DNA of 64,000 bases from an uncultured Bacteroidia bacterium (GTDB taxonomy: Bacteria > Bacteroidota > Bacteroidia > Bacteroidales > Prolixibacteraceae). The stretch covers positions 62,001-126,000 of the forward strand of contig CAIVCR010000049.1 in NCBI GenBank assembly GCA_903904515.1, written 5' to 3'. Position 1 is the first letter of the stretch. Each line of letters opens with the position of its first letter. The notes under the pieces were generated by a model that had not been told where the DNA came from, ran no database searches, and worked only from the letters and a program-made list of their open reading frames with translations. The position numbers and the translations under genes were made by a program. Shown here one piece after another: positions 38,774 to 48,622 of this stretch.

Positions 38774-40776
38774 TTAAAATCCTCCAGAAAGATAAGGGGC
38801 ATGCGGTCTGTGACCTGAGCTCCCACATTAACAGCAATTTTTTTCACTTTGGCGTCCATGGGCGAAAGAATTCGATTTTCAGATTTCATGGCCTCAATTA
38901 CCATCAAAAGATCGCCTTTTTTTATGATTTGATTTTCTATTACATTGATTTCTAATATTTTGCCATGAAGCGGAGATTTGATCTCACCACTTTCAAATTT
39001 TGAACTGTCATCTAAATCAGACTGAATCTCCAAATAACTAGTTAACAATCCGGGAAATAAAATGTTGTGATGGATATTTTCACAACTAACCTTTAGATTG
39101 TTATGATTCTCAAATATAGCTGAAATTCTGGTAGTTTTGTTGTCAATCACAATGTCAGTCCAATTTCCGGATTGATTACCAGTTGTAAAAACAGTTCTTA
39201 TTCCGTTCAGGACAAATGCAGGTCTGGATTTCTCTTTCAAGTCGGGAATTACCATATATACTTCATCATCAATCGAAAGGGGAACTTTAGCTGAAGCAGA
39301 ACGCCAGTATCCCAGATAATTCCATGGATTATTATTCGTTTCGCCGTATCCGCTCTTTAGATAGATCTTCCAAATGGCAAACGCAACAAGATAGTTTAGC
39401 TGATCTGAGTTAAATTTATTTATGTAATTATCTATCAGAATTTTGTGATTTTTCTTGCAAAATTCAACGGAGATCACGTTTTGTTGATAACCCGGATGGG
39501 TAAGAATCGTTTCAAGATATTTTACATTTGTTTCAGGACCTATGATATTCAGGTTTTTGATTCCATTTCTCAGCATACTAATGGCACTCTCCCTATCTTT
39601 ACCCGTCGCAATTAACTTCAGCAATAATGGATCAAATTGATTACCAAGTGATTGGCTGGAATTTATATCAGACTCAATCCTCAATTCTGAATATTCCGGC
39701 AGATTAACAGATAATAAGGGTGCTGTTGATGGGGTGAAATTTTGTGAAGGGTTTTCCGCATAGATCCTTAACTCAATGGCATGACCTGTTAATTTAATAT
39801 CTTCCTGTTTATAGGAAATTGGAAATCCTGAGGCAATCCTTAACTGTTCATTCACAATGTCAATTCCGGTAATCTCTTCCGTTACAGCATGTTCGACCTG
39901 TATACGTGGATTCATTTCCATAAAGAAATAGTTTCCCGATTCATCGACAAGAAATTCAACGGTACCTGCTCCGGAATAGTTAACTGCCTTTCCGATTTTT
40001 AGTGCAGCACTCAAGATCATAGCACGTAATTCCGGAGATAAAAAAATCGCCGGAGCCTCTTCAATAATTTTTTGATGGTTACGCTGAATAGAACATTCCC
40101 TTTCGTACAGATGTATAATATTATTGAAGTTATCACCTATTATCTGAACCTCGACATGACGGGCATTTTGAATGTACTGTTCAATAAAAAGCTCTCCATT
40201 ACCAAAATAATTTTGTGCTATGCGGGACGATTTTTCAACTTTCTGTTTAAATTCCTCATAGCTATGAACCAATTCCATCCCTTTACCACCACCACCAAAG
40301 GAGGCTTTTATCAATAGCGGATAGTGGAATAGCTTTTCGTCAGGGAGTGAAGACTGGGGATCGATCTTCTGACTGAATGCTACCGGAATTCCAAGGCTTA
40401 CAGCCAGCTGTTTAGCAGCGGGTTTGCTGCTCATTAAATTTAAGACCTCCGAAGAGGGGCCAATAAAGACGAGATGATTCTCTTCGCATGTTTTTGCGAA
40501 TGTATGGTTCTCAGATAGAAAGCCGTATCCTGGATGAATGGCTTGTGCACCTGTCGAAATAGCGATTTGAATTATTTTTGTGATATCCAAATAGGTTGAA
40601 TCCAATTCTCCATTTCCGAGGCTCACCGCTTCATCAGCCAACTTAACGAAATCAGCTTCCTTTTCCAGTTCCGTGTAAATAGAAACTGTTTTTATCCCTA
40701 ATTGTTTTGCCGAACGAATAATACGCAGGGCTATTTCCCCCCTGTTCGCAATTAATATTTTATCCAATAATTTCAT
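38770..40776 (-). CDS. Acyl-CoA carboxylase alpha subunit (biotin carboxylase + biotinyl domain), probable methylcrotonyl-CoA carboxylase alpha
   Basis: KILIANRGEIALRIIRSAKQLGIKTVSIYTELEKEADFVKLADEAV, HPGYGFLSEN, IKASFGGGGKGM, MNPRIQVEHAVTEEITGIDIV; C-terminal VIEAMKSENRI biotinyl motif. Confidence 0.93.
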   Translation of the reverse strand: MKLLDKILIANRGEIALRIIRSAKQLGIKTVSIYTELEKEADFVKLADEAVSLGNGELDSTYLDITKIIQIAISTGAQAIHPGYGFLSENHTFAKTCEENHLVFIGPSSEVLNLMSSKPAAKQLAVSLGIPVAFSQKIDPQSSLPDEKLFHYPLLIKASFGGGGKGMELVHSYEEFKQKVEKSSRIAQNYFGNGELFIEQYIQNARHVEVQIIGDNFNNIIHLYERECSIQRNHQKIIEEAPAIFLSPELRAMILSAALKIGKAVNYSGAGTVEFLVDESGNYFFMEMNPRIQVEHAVTEEITGIDIVNEQLRIASGFPISYKQEDIKLTGHAIELRIYAENPSQNFTPSTAPLLSVNLPEYSELRIESDINSSQSLGNQFDPLLLKLIATGKDRESAISMLRNGIKNLNIIGPETNVKYLETILTHPGYQQNVISVEFCKKNHKILIDNYINKFNSDQLNYLVAFAIWKIYLKSGYGETNNNPWNYLGYWRSASAKVPLSIDDEVYMVIPDLKEKSRPAFVLNGIRTVFTTGNQSGNWTDIVIDNKTTRISAIFENHNNLKVSCENIHHNILFPGLLTSYLEIQSDLDDSSKFESGEIKSPLHGKILEINVIENQIIKKGDLLMVIEAMKSENRILSPMDAKVKKIAVNVGAQVTDRMPLIFLEDFK

Positions 40777-40830
40777 GATATTATTGATTAATAATATTTT
40801 GTGGCGTATTTTTAAATGTGTTTGTATAAT

Positions 40831-41613
40831 TTACCATCTGGGTTTTCTTTTTTCAAGAAAAGCTGAAAATCCCTCCTGCGCCTCAGGTGAAATCCTGATT
40901 TTTGCCAATAAATTTGGGATTTGCTCAATCTTTTCACTTACGGCTAATTCAGTAAGCTGATTGATTAATTTTTTGGATTCAACAATTGCATTCCTGCCAT
41001 TGGATAATATCAGGTTGATTTGCTCGTTTAAATGAGACTCCATCTTCTCCGGAGTACTGAACGATTGATTAATCAAATTATAGTTGGCAGCTTCTTCTCC
41101 GGTAAAGTTTCGTGCTGTAAAAATAAGCTCTTTGAGATCTGAGGCACGCATTTTCTGAAGCAGATAAGGGGTAATCGAGGCCGCTGCCATTCCGATGCGG
41201 GTTTCACTCAATGAAAATTTTGAATCGGCAACACAATAGGAGAGATCGCTCGCCGCAACTATTCCGTTTCCACCACCAAAAACATTACCATGTACTGCTG
41301 CAATAACAACTTTACTACTTTTAAAAATATGACCGAACATATCTGACAGTTCTAAACTCTCCTTCAGATTTTCTTCTTCGCTTAACGTGAATGACTTTTT
41401 CATCCACAAAAGATCTGCTCCGGAACAAAATGATTTTCCTAAACCTCTGATTACGATAATTCTGATTTTATCATTTTCCTCAATTTGCGTAAAGAAGGTG
41501 GAAATTTCCCGGATCATAGTATCGTTTAACGCATTATGGACATCCGGACGGGCAAGCCACAGCGTTATAACATACTCATTAATTTCTGTTTTTAGTGTCA
41601 GGTAATTTTCCAT
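40831..41613 (-). CDS. Enoyl-CoA hydratase/isomerase family, probable methylglutaconyl-CoA hydratase
   Basis: IIVIRGLGKSFCSGADLLWMKK, VIAAVHGNVFGGGNGIVAASDLSYCVADSKFSLSETRIGMAAASITPYLL typical of LiuC/AUH-like hydratases. Confidence 0.88.
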   Translation of the reverse strand: MENYLTLKTEINEYVITLWLARPDVHNALNDTMIREISTFFTQIEENDKIRIIVIRGLGKSFCSGADLLWMKKSFTLSEEENLKESLELSDMFGHIFKSSKVVIAAVHGNVFGGGNGIVAASDLSYCVADSKFSLSETRIGMAAASITPYLLQKMRASDLKELIFTARNFTGEEAANYNLINQSFSTPEKMESHLNEQINLILSNGRNAIVESKKLINQLTELAVSEKIEQIPNLLAKIRISPEAQEGFSAFLEKRKPRW

Positions 41614-41678
41614 TCAAAAATTGCAATTGGGTTAAAAGATATAGGTTTTAGAATTATAATATATTGGCATATAATGTT

Positions 41679-43247
41679 TTACATTCTGTAGATTCCATTT
41701 TTAGGTGAGGTCGTTTTTTTATTGGATGCTGCTGAAATAGCCAATCCGATAATGGCTCTGGTATCAACAGGATTGATAATACCATCGTCCCAAAGCCTGG
41801 AAGAACTATAGTAAGCAGAGCTCTCTTTTTCAAATCTGCTTATCAGATCATCATTTTGATCATCGCTATTCCCTTTAATCGAGTTTAAAACTTGTTGTGC
41901 CTGCTGTCCACCCATTACACCTATCCTGGCATTTGGCCACATAAACAGGAAGTCCGGATTATAAGCCCTACCGGACATTGCATAGTTTCCTGCGCCAAAT
42001 GAGCCTCCAATGATTACCGTTATCTTGGGAACTACCGCCGTTGCGACTGCATGAATCAGCTTGGCACCATTACGGGCAATCCCCTCATGTTCGTACTTTT
42101 TTCCAACAATAAATCCGGATATATTTTGCAAAAATAGTAAGGGTATCTTTCTGAAATTGCAAAGCTCGATGAAATGAGCACCTTTAAGTGATGCCTCAGA
42201 AGTGAGAAATCCGTTATTGGCTATAATCCCTACAGGGAACCCCAAAATTCTTGAGTATCCTGTAATTAAGGTTGTACCATAATCGCGTTTAAACTCCTCA
42301 AACTTACTGCCATCAACTATTCTGGCAATGATTTCATAGACTTCCACTGGTTTTCTTAAATCTACAGGTGCTAAGCCAAACAATTCATCAGAGCTATAAG
42401 TTGGTTCTTCAATGGGATGATTCTCAAAATGCTGAGATTCGTTCTGAGGAATTAATTCAAAGATATTCCGGCAAATCCGGATTGCATCTATTTCATTTTC
42501 TGCAAGATGATCAGCTACACCTGATATACCGGTATGAACGAAGGCGCCACCAAGTTCTTCGGCGGTAACTTCTTCGCCGGTTGCAGCTTTGACCAGTGGG
42601 GGACCCCCAATGAAAATCGTCCCCTGGTTTTTAACAATAATGGTTTCATCACTCATCGCGGGGACATAGGCTCCTCCGGCAGTGCACGATCCCATGACAA
42701 TTGAAATCTGTGGTATTCCGGCAGCAGACATTTGCGACTGGTTATAGAAAATTCTTCCGAAACCATCGTGATCGGGGAAGATCCGGGCCTGCTCAGGGAG
42801 AAAGATTCCTCCTGAATCAACAAGGTAAATACATGGAAGATGATTCTTTAAGGCAATCTCCTGGCCCCGTAAATGTTTTTTTACCGTTTCACTGATATAG
42901 GTTCCACCCTTAACTGTGGCATCATTGGCAATAATCATACATATTTTACCATGGATCTTACCGATTCCGGTAATGATTCCTGCCGATGGAAACTGATCAT
43001 CATATTGTCCGAAAGCAGCCAGAGGAGAAAGTTCTAAAAAGGGGGTGTTCTGATCAATCAGCAATTCAATTCTGCTTCTGGCATCCATTTTTCCACGCGA
43101 GCGGTGTCTGATTACCGGTAATTCCTCATCACGATGAATCACATCATTCATCCTTGAATTAAAAATAGTTATCAACTCGGTATATGATTCAACAGACGCT
43201 TTAAACTGAGAGTCTAAAATATTGATATTTGAATGGATCTTTTTCAA
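41679..43247 (-). CDS. Acyl-CoA carboxylase carboxyltransferase subunit, probable methylcrotonyl-CoA carboxylase beta
   Basis: [125 protein letters not shown] closely matches the MCCB/LiuB pattern. Confidence 0.94.
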   Translation of the reverse strand: MKKIHSNINILDSQFKASVESYTELITIFNSRMNDVIHRDEELPVIRHRSRGKMDARSRIELLIDQNTPFLELSPLAAFGQYDDQFPSAGIITGIGKIHGKICMIIANDATVKGGTYISETVKKHLRGQEIALKNHLPCIYLVDSGGIFLPEQARIFPDHDGFGRIFYNQSQMSAAGIPQISIVMGSCTAGGAYVPAMSDETIIVKNQGTIFIGGPPLVKAATGEEVTAEELGGAFVHTGISGVADHLAENEIDAIRICRNIFELIPQNESQHFENHPIEEPTYSSDELFGLAPVDLRKPVEVYEIIARIVDGSKFEEFKRDYGTTLITGYSRILGFPVGIIANNGFLTSEASLKGAHFIELCNFRKIPLLFLQNISGFIVGKKYEHEGIARNGAKLIHAVATAVVPKITVIIGGSFGAGNYAMSGRAYNPDFLFMWPNARIGVMGGQQAQQVLNSIKGNSDDQNDDLISRFEKESSAYYSSSRLWDDGIINPVDTRAIIGLAISAASNKKTTSPKNGIYRM

Positions 43248-43260
43248 TTTTCAGGTTTTA

Positions 43261-45681
43261 TCAATCATAAAGACCAGGGTACTTAGCAGGATTAAAAATA
43301 TGCATCATCTCATAAACTGCCTCGATAACTGTTTCCGTATTTGGCTTAGAAAAATATTCGCCATCTGTACCATAGGCACCCCGATGCACTTTAGCTGAGA
43401 GTGTTTTAGGTGGGGCATCAAGGTATTGAAATGCTTTCTGTTCTTCAACAACTTTTTGCATCATATAGGCTGTTGCTCCACCCGGAACATCCTCATCGAG
43501 AAACAGAATTTTTTTTGTTTTCTGAACAGACCGCCCTATTATCTGCTGAATATCAAATGGAATAAGTGTCTGTATATCAATTAATTCTGTTGATATATTT
43601 AATGCTCTTAATCTGTTGACAGCGCTGTGGGCAATCGTGACATTCCAGCCGTAAGTAACAATGGTAATGTCGGTTCCCTCTTCAATTATTTCTGGAATAC
43701 CAAGCGGAACTGTAAATTCGCCAAGGTTTTCGGGAACCATCTCGTGGATATAATATCCTTTCAATGGTTCAATCACCAAAGAAGGATTGTGTGCTTTCAG
43801 AAGCGTATTGTAAAACCCTGCTGCCTGGGTCATATTGCGTGGCACACAAATATTGACACCACTTATTGAGCCTATTAACATCCCCATGGGTGATCCGGAA
43901 TGCCACATACCCTGCAGCTGGTGCCCACGTGTACGGATGATAAGCGGAGCAATCTGTTGGCCGCTTGTACGATAATAGAGCGTAGAAAGGTCATCTGAAA
44001 TGGTAGGTAATGCATAAAGCAGATAATCGAGATACTGAATTTCAGCTATGGGACGAAATCCCCTGAGGGCAAGACCGATACCCTGGCCAATAATCGTGGT
44101 TTCCCTGATGCCGGTGTCAAATACCCTGTGGATACCATATTTCTCCTGCATCCCCTTCATCCCCTGATTTACATCGCCTAATTGCCCGGTATCCTCACCA
44201 AAAGTGATTAACAACGGATATTTGGCAAAGAGGATATCAAAATTCATATTTAGTATTTCGTGAGCAGGAACAGAAACAGGGTCAGGTGGATAAACCGGCT
44301 TAATTTCGTAATTTGTATCAAAATGATCTAAGTCATTAAATATGTGCGTGTTGTATTTTTCATATCCATTTTTCTCAATCTTTAATATCCAATTTAATAG
44401 GTTGCGTTTATTTTTTTGAAGCTCAGCAATCCCGTGCATGGAACGAAGTTGAGTCTTGGCTAAAGCGAGCAATTTTTTTCTGGTTGGGAATGGGGCAGCC
44501 AGGACCATCTCTAATTCCTCAGATATTTTAGACTGAAACGGGTTATTTTCAACTCCGATTGAAGCGATCAAATTCTGAAGTTGTTTCTTTTCTATATCAA
44601 AGTCCTGAATAAATGATTGCCAGGCCAGTTCTCTGGCTAGCCGGGCACGCTCAATAGCTTTAGCCTCAAGTGATACAATAGTTTCAAGATCGGAAATATT
44701 TTCCTCAAGTATCCATTCCCGAAATTTAATAATCGGATCATGAGCTTTCTCCCAGGCGATTCGCTGATCAGTTTTGTAACGCTCATGAGAACCTGAAGTC
44801 GAATGTCCTAAGGGCTGAGTGAGTTCGTTAATATGAAAAATTACCGGTATATGCTCCTCCCTGCAAATGCGGATCCCCTTTTCAAAGGTTTTGATTAAAG
44901 CCGGATAGTCGTAACCGAGGCAGACAAAGATTTTGCACCCAAGATCCTTTCCATCGGCTTCAAAACCTTTGAGTGCCTTGGAAATCGATCCTTTGGCAGT
45001 TTGAAGCTCCACAGGAACACTAATTCCAAAACCGTCATCCCAAATTGCCAGTGCCATTGGAACCTGAAGAACGCATGCAGCATTGATTGTTTCAAAAAAC
45101 ATCCCTTCCGAAGTACTCGATTCACCAATTGTTCCAAAAGCGACCTCATTTCCGGTAATCCTGTTTTCCAGATATTTTTGCAACTCAGGATTCTCCTTTA
45201 CAAGTTTGGAGGCCTGAGCCAAACCTAAAAGGCGAGGCATTTGTCCTGCAGTGGATGAAATATCAGAGGAAGAATTTTTTTGGGCCAATAAATTATCCAA
45301 CCCTTCTCCTTTGCCAAATGTTTTGGTTGCGTGGTGATTATTGAAGTTTCGTCCACCGGTCGAAGGGTTATTTTCCAGATCGGTATCACCATATATTTGA
45401 GCAAAGAATTCTTCAGGACTAAGCAAATCAGCTGCCATCATAAAAGTTTGATCTCTGTAATACCCTGATCTCCAGTCTCCATTTTGGAAATACTTTGCAT
45501 AGGCAACCTGAGCAAGCTCTTTACCGTCTCCAAAAATGCCAAAATGGGCACGACCTGCATGCACCTCTTTTCTCCCAAGAATACTAAGTTGACGGCTTAG
45601 AAATACAGTATAATAATCGTTAATAACGACCTCTTTTGTAACAGGTAACGATGGTATAAGCTTGTCCTCTTCCAGATGCAT
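43261..45681 (-). CDS. 2-oxoacid dehydrogenase E1 alpha/beta fusion, probable branched-chain 2-oxoacid dehydrogenase
   Basis: N-terminal alpha half (GDWRSGYYRDQTFMMA, AFGTIGESSTSEGMFFETINAACVLQVPMALAIWDDGFGIS) and C-terminal beta half (LLITFGEDTGQLGDVNQGMKGMQEKYGIHRVFDTGIRETTIIGQGIGLALRG) in one 806-aa ORF. Confidence 0.92.
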   Translation of the reverse strand: MHLEEDKLIPSLPVTKEVVINDYYTVFLSRQLSILGRKEVHAGRAHFGIFGDGKELAQVAYAKYFQNGDWRSGYYRDQTFMMAADLLSPEEFFAQIYGDTDLENNPSTGGRNFNNHHATKTFGKGEGLDNLLAQKNSSSDISSTAGQMPRLLGLAQASKLVKENPELQKYLENRITGNEVAFGTIGESSTSEGMFFETINAACVLQVPMALAIWDDGFGISVPVELQTAKGSISKALKGFEADGKDLGCKIFVCLGYDYPALIKTFEKGIRICREEHIPVIFHINELTQPLGHSTSGSHERYKTDQRIAWEKAHDPIIKFREWILEENISDLETIVSLEAKAIERARLARELAWQSFIQDFDIEKKQLQNLIASIGVENNPFQSKISEELEMVLAAPFPTRKKLLALAKTQLRSMHGIAELQKNKRNLLNWILKIEKNGYEKYNTHIFNDLDHFDTNYEIKPVYPPDPVSVPAHEILNMNFDILFAKYPLLITFGEDTGQLGDVNQGMKGMQEKYGIHRVFDTGIRETTIIGQGIGLALRGFRPIAEIQYLDYLLYALPTISDDLSTLYYRTSGQQIAPLIIRTRGHQLQGMWHSGSPMGMLIGSISGVNICVPRNMTQAAGFYNTLLKAHNPSLVIEPLKGYYIHEMVPENLGEFTVPLGIPEIIEEGTDITIVTYGWNVTIAHSAVNRLRALNISTELIDIQTLIPFDIQQIIGRSVQKTKKILFLDEDVPGGATAYMMQKVVEEQKAFQYLDAPPKTLSAKVHRGAYGTDGEYFSKPNTETVIEAVYEMMHIFNPAKYPGLYD

Positions 45682-45836
45682 ATTAAATTTTAAAAATTAA
45701 ATATCGATCCAACAATATTTTGTATGAATAACGAATATTTACAATTTAAGTTCTGAAAACCTCACAAAAATTATAAATTTACGCATCAAATTTCAATTTA
45801 CGTTCCAAACAGCGGATCAAATTGTTTTTTAAACGT

Positions 45837-46340
45837 TTAGTCCAGAATAATATCTTTTTCAAAATTTTTCTGAAGGGAAACCATCTTAATGGCTGTAAAA
45901 GCCGCTTCGTCACCTTTGTTTCCGAGCTTTCCACCAGCTCTATCGATGGCCTGTTGCTGATTGTCAGTAGTTAAAACGCCAAATATTACCGGAATATTGT
46001 ACTTGATGTTCAGATCAGTAGCCCCTTTGGCAACACCATGACAGATAAAGTCGAAGTGCCGGGTCTCCCCCTGAATTACACATCCTAATAATATTATGCC
46101 ATCTACATCGGTATATTCGGCAAAAAATTGCCCTCCAAGGGTCAATTCAAAACTTCCCGGAACATGGTTTACGAGAATATCTTCATCGTTTACTCCATGT
46201 TTTTTAAGGGTTTCAACGGCTCCACGGGCTAGTGCACCTGTTATTTCGTAGTTCCATTCTGAAACAACGATTCCGAATTTCATTCCATTACCATCCGGAA
46301 CTGAGTTCAGGTCATATTCTGATAGATTCTTTGTTGCCAT
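45837..46340 (-). CDS. ribH: 6,7-dimethyl-8-ribityllumazine synthase
   Basis: [101 protein letters not shown]. Confidence 0.96.
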   Translation of the reverse strand: MATKNLSEYDLNSVPDGNGMKFGIVVSEWNYEITGALARGAVETLKKHGVNDEDILVNHVPGSFELTLGGQFFAEYTDVDGIILLGCVIQGETRHFDFICHGVAKGATDLNIKYNIPVIFGVLTTDNQQQAIDRAGGKLGNKGDEAAFTAIKMVSLQKNFEKDIILD

Positions 46341-46456
46341 TTATTGATAATTTTGGACAAAACTAGTAAGAAAAATGTGACATTGCGCAGCTGTTCTTAA
46401 TTTTGGAGAATCATAAGGGATATAATACCCCTTTTCATTAAGTTTACCCTTAACCT

Positions 46457-46660
46457 CTATTTTTCATCATCCAGAATCTCTTTCACCCTTCCAACCTCGC
46501 CATTGGTTAACCTAACTTTTATTCCGTGCGGGTGAAATTGGCTGTTTGTCAATATGTTCTGAACAACACCCTGAGTAAGTGCTCCGTTGCGCTGGTCTGC
46601 TTTCAAAACGATTGCAACTTCGATTCCTGGTCTAATATTCGCTCTGTTTCTTCCATCCAT
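46457..46660 (-). CDS. YwbE family protein
   Basis: MDGRNRANIRPGIEVAIVLKADQRNGALTQGVVQNILTNSQFHPHGIKVRLTNGEVGRVKEIL. Confidence 0.88.
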   Translation of the reverse strand: MDGRNRANIRPGIEVAIVLKADQRNGALTQGVVQNILTNSQFHPHGIKVRLTNGEVGRVKEILDDEK

Positions 46661-46762
46661 ACGACAATTGGAGTAAGTTGCCTCCGTTTTAATTTTTTTA
46701 ACTTAGTATTGCAAAAATATTTCTAAATATACGGATTAATTTGTTCATCATACTTTATAATA

Positions 46763-47545
46763 ATGAATCCTCGAAATTTAGCCTTTGCTTTTTTAATCCT
46801 TTTATTTCCAAATTTCCTTTTCTCCCAACAGTTTCGTTCGGGCGTTTTTTCCGATACACTAACTCTGATTTGCGGCAAATCAATTAAATTTCAGAATCAA
46901 ATTGTTCACCCTCAATGGGTCAAAGGGGCCATTGTTCCGGCTGGAATTATTATTGCAGGTGTTATTACCTTAGTTCCGGAATCGAATTGTTTATTAAGTA
47001 AGTATCGCATTCATGATGAGGTATTAAACTTGTTTCCTGGCGTTAATTCTCCGATAGATAATTATTTACAGTTTGCTCCGCTCGTGGCAGTATTTGGTCT
47101 GAATGCAGCGGGTTTAAAGGGGCGAAGCGATTTTGTCAATCAGGTTGTAATTTCAGCCAAAGCTGAATTATTAATGAATATTCTTGTTGATGGTATGAAA
47201 CCACTGTTTCATACGACGAGACCGTCAGGTGGGGCTAATTCAATGCCATCCGGTCATACTGCTCAGGCCTTTGTCTCAGCAACAATACTTGATATGGAGT
47301 ATCGCCACACATCACCCTGGATTAGTGTTGCCGGCTATGCTGCCGCAGCGACCACAGGTCTTTTCAGGATGATCAATAATAAGCATTGGATCTCAGATGT
47401 TTTGGTTGGAGCCGGAATCGGAATTTTCTCGACGAAAGTTGTTTATTTTACCCATCAATACCATTGGGGAAAAAAAGGTAATATGGTTATTCTTCCAACA
47501 ATTCTTAAAAAAGGGGGAGGAGTCACCTTTGCAATGTTACTTTGA
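46763..47545 (+). CDS. PAP2 superfamily membrane phosphatase
   Basis: KPLFHTTRPSGGANSMPSGHTAQAFVSATIL...NNKHWISDVLVGAGIGI (KxxxxxxRP / PSGH / SRxxxxxHxxxD-type motifs). Confidence 0.9.
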   Translation: MNPRNLAFAFLILLFPNFLFSQQFRSGVFSDTLTLICGKSIKFQNQIVHPQWVKGAIVPAGIIIAGVITLVPESNCLLSKYRIHDEVLNLFPGVNSPIDNYLQFAPLVAVFGLNAAGLKGRSDFVNQVVISAKAELLMNILVDGMKPLFHTTRPSGGANSMPSGHTAQAFVSATILDMEYRHTSPWISVAGYAAAATTGLFRMINNKHWISDVLVGAGIGIFSTKVVYFTHQYHWGKKGNMVILPTILKKGGGVTFAMLL

Positions 47546-47558
47546 TTTCTGAAATTTC

Positions 47559-48620
47559 TTATTTGAAACAAAATGAACCCGGAATAATGCCGGTTTTAAA
47601 GCTGTCAATTTTCGCACCGAGTGCCGAATAACGGTAGATTACTCCAGGCTGCTGATAATCAATGGCATCACTTAGGTAAAGCTCAGATGTGGCTGGATCT
47701 ACTGCGAGGCTGTAGTATAAATGATTACCAGTCGCCAGGAAAGGTCGGTCATTTAAAGCTGGTTGTGTTACGCCAAGTTTCCAGATACCATTATTAATAA
47801 ACAACAACGAATCTCCGGCACTATTTATCGCAAGTCTCGAAGGGGCATTGTCGGATGTTAAAGCAAAGCTCTTCTCAATGGATCGATTTACCGGGTCGAT
47901 CCGCTGGAGCATTGGAGCCCTTGCATTTATTCCGTTTTTCACCCACCCGCCGTCACAAAGAGTCCAAATCTTATTGAACTTATCCACAACCAGACCGCCA
48001 GGTTGTTTGCCGGTTTTTATGGAATCAACAATCATATCGGTGCGGGTATCTATCACCAGAATGGTGTTGTCGAACGACCAGCAACTGACGAACAAAAAGT
48101 CGTTCCAAAGTACCAGCTGCTCAGTCGATAAGTGTCCCGGGGTTCGTATTTCTCCTGTAATTTTTAATGTTGCAGGATTTGCAATTGTGATTTTTCCAGC
48201 ATAAAGATCTGTAATATAAGCTTTTTCATTATTTGCAAATTGAATGTAACGGGGCGAGGTTAGCCCGGTAATTTTCCCAATATATTTCCCGTCTGATGGA
48301 TCAATCACATAAATCTTGCCTGAGTTATTTATTACAATATAACCCAGTTTATTATGAATGACCATCGATTGGGCAACATCACCCAGGGGCAGACCGTTGA
48401 TCGTGTAAAAAAGGTCATTTTGGACATTTTTTGTCGAAGGGTCATAAAAAGAGAGGGTGGCGTTCCCATACATGAAGTTGCCCTCGTTTATAATAAATAC
48501 CCCTTTGCTTAACAAATTAATGTTTTGATGATTTTTAACCCACTCATTATCTTTCATACAACCTGCAAGCGAAAGGAGTAGGATGACAACAAGGGCGATA
48601 TTTTGACAGTTGGTTCTCAT
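47559..48620 (-). CDS. YncE/BtuG-like beta-propeller surface lipoprotein
   Basis: Lipobox LLSLAGCMKD; GVFIINEGNFMYGNATLSFYDPSTKNVQNDLF and repeated IYVIDPSDGKYIGKITG, ILVIDTRTDMIVDSIKTGKQPGGLVVD propeller blades; operon with TonB-dependent receptor behind a cobalamin riboswitch. Confidence 0.82.
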   Translation of the reverse strand: MRTNCQNIALVVILLLSLAGCMKDNEWVKNHQNINLLSKGVFIINEGNFMYGNATLSFYDPSTKNVQNDLFYTINGLPLGDVAQSMVIHNKLGYIVINNSGKIYVIDPSDGKYIGKITGLTSPRYIQFANNEKAYITDLYAGKITIANPATLKITGEIRTPGHLSTEQLVLWNDFLFVSCWSFDNTILVIDTRTDMIVDSIKTGKQPGGLVVDKFNKIWTLCDGGWVKNGINARAPMLQRIDPVNRSIEKSFALTSDNAPSRLAINSAGDSLLFINNGIWKLGVTQPALNDRPFLATGNHLYYSLAVDPATSELYLSDAIDYQQPGVIYRYSALGAKIDSFKTGIIPGSFCFK

Positions 48621-48622
48621 TT

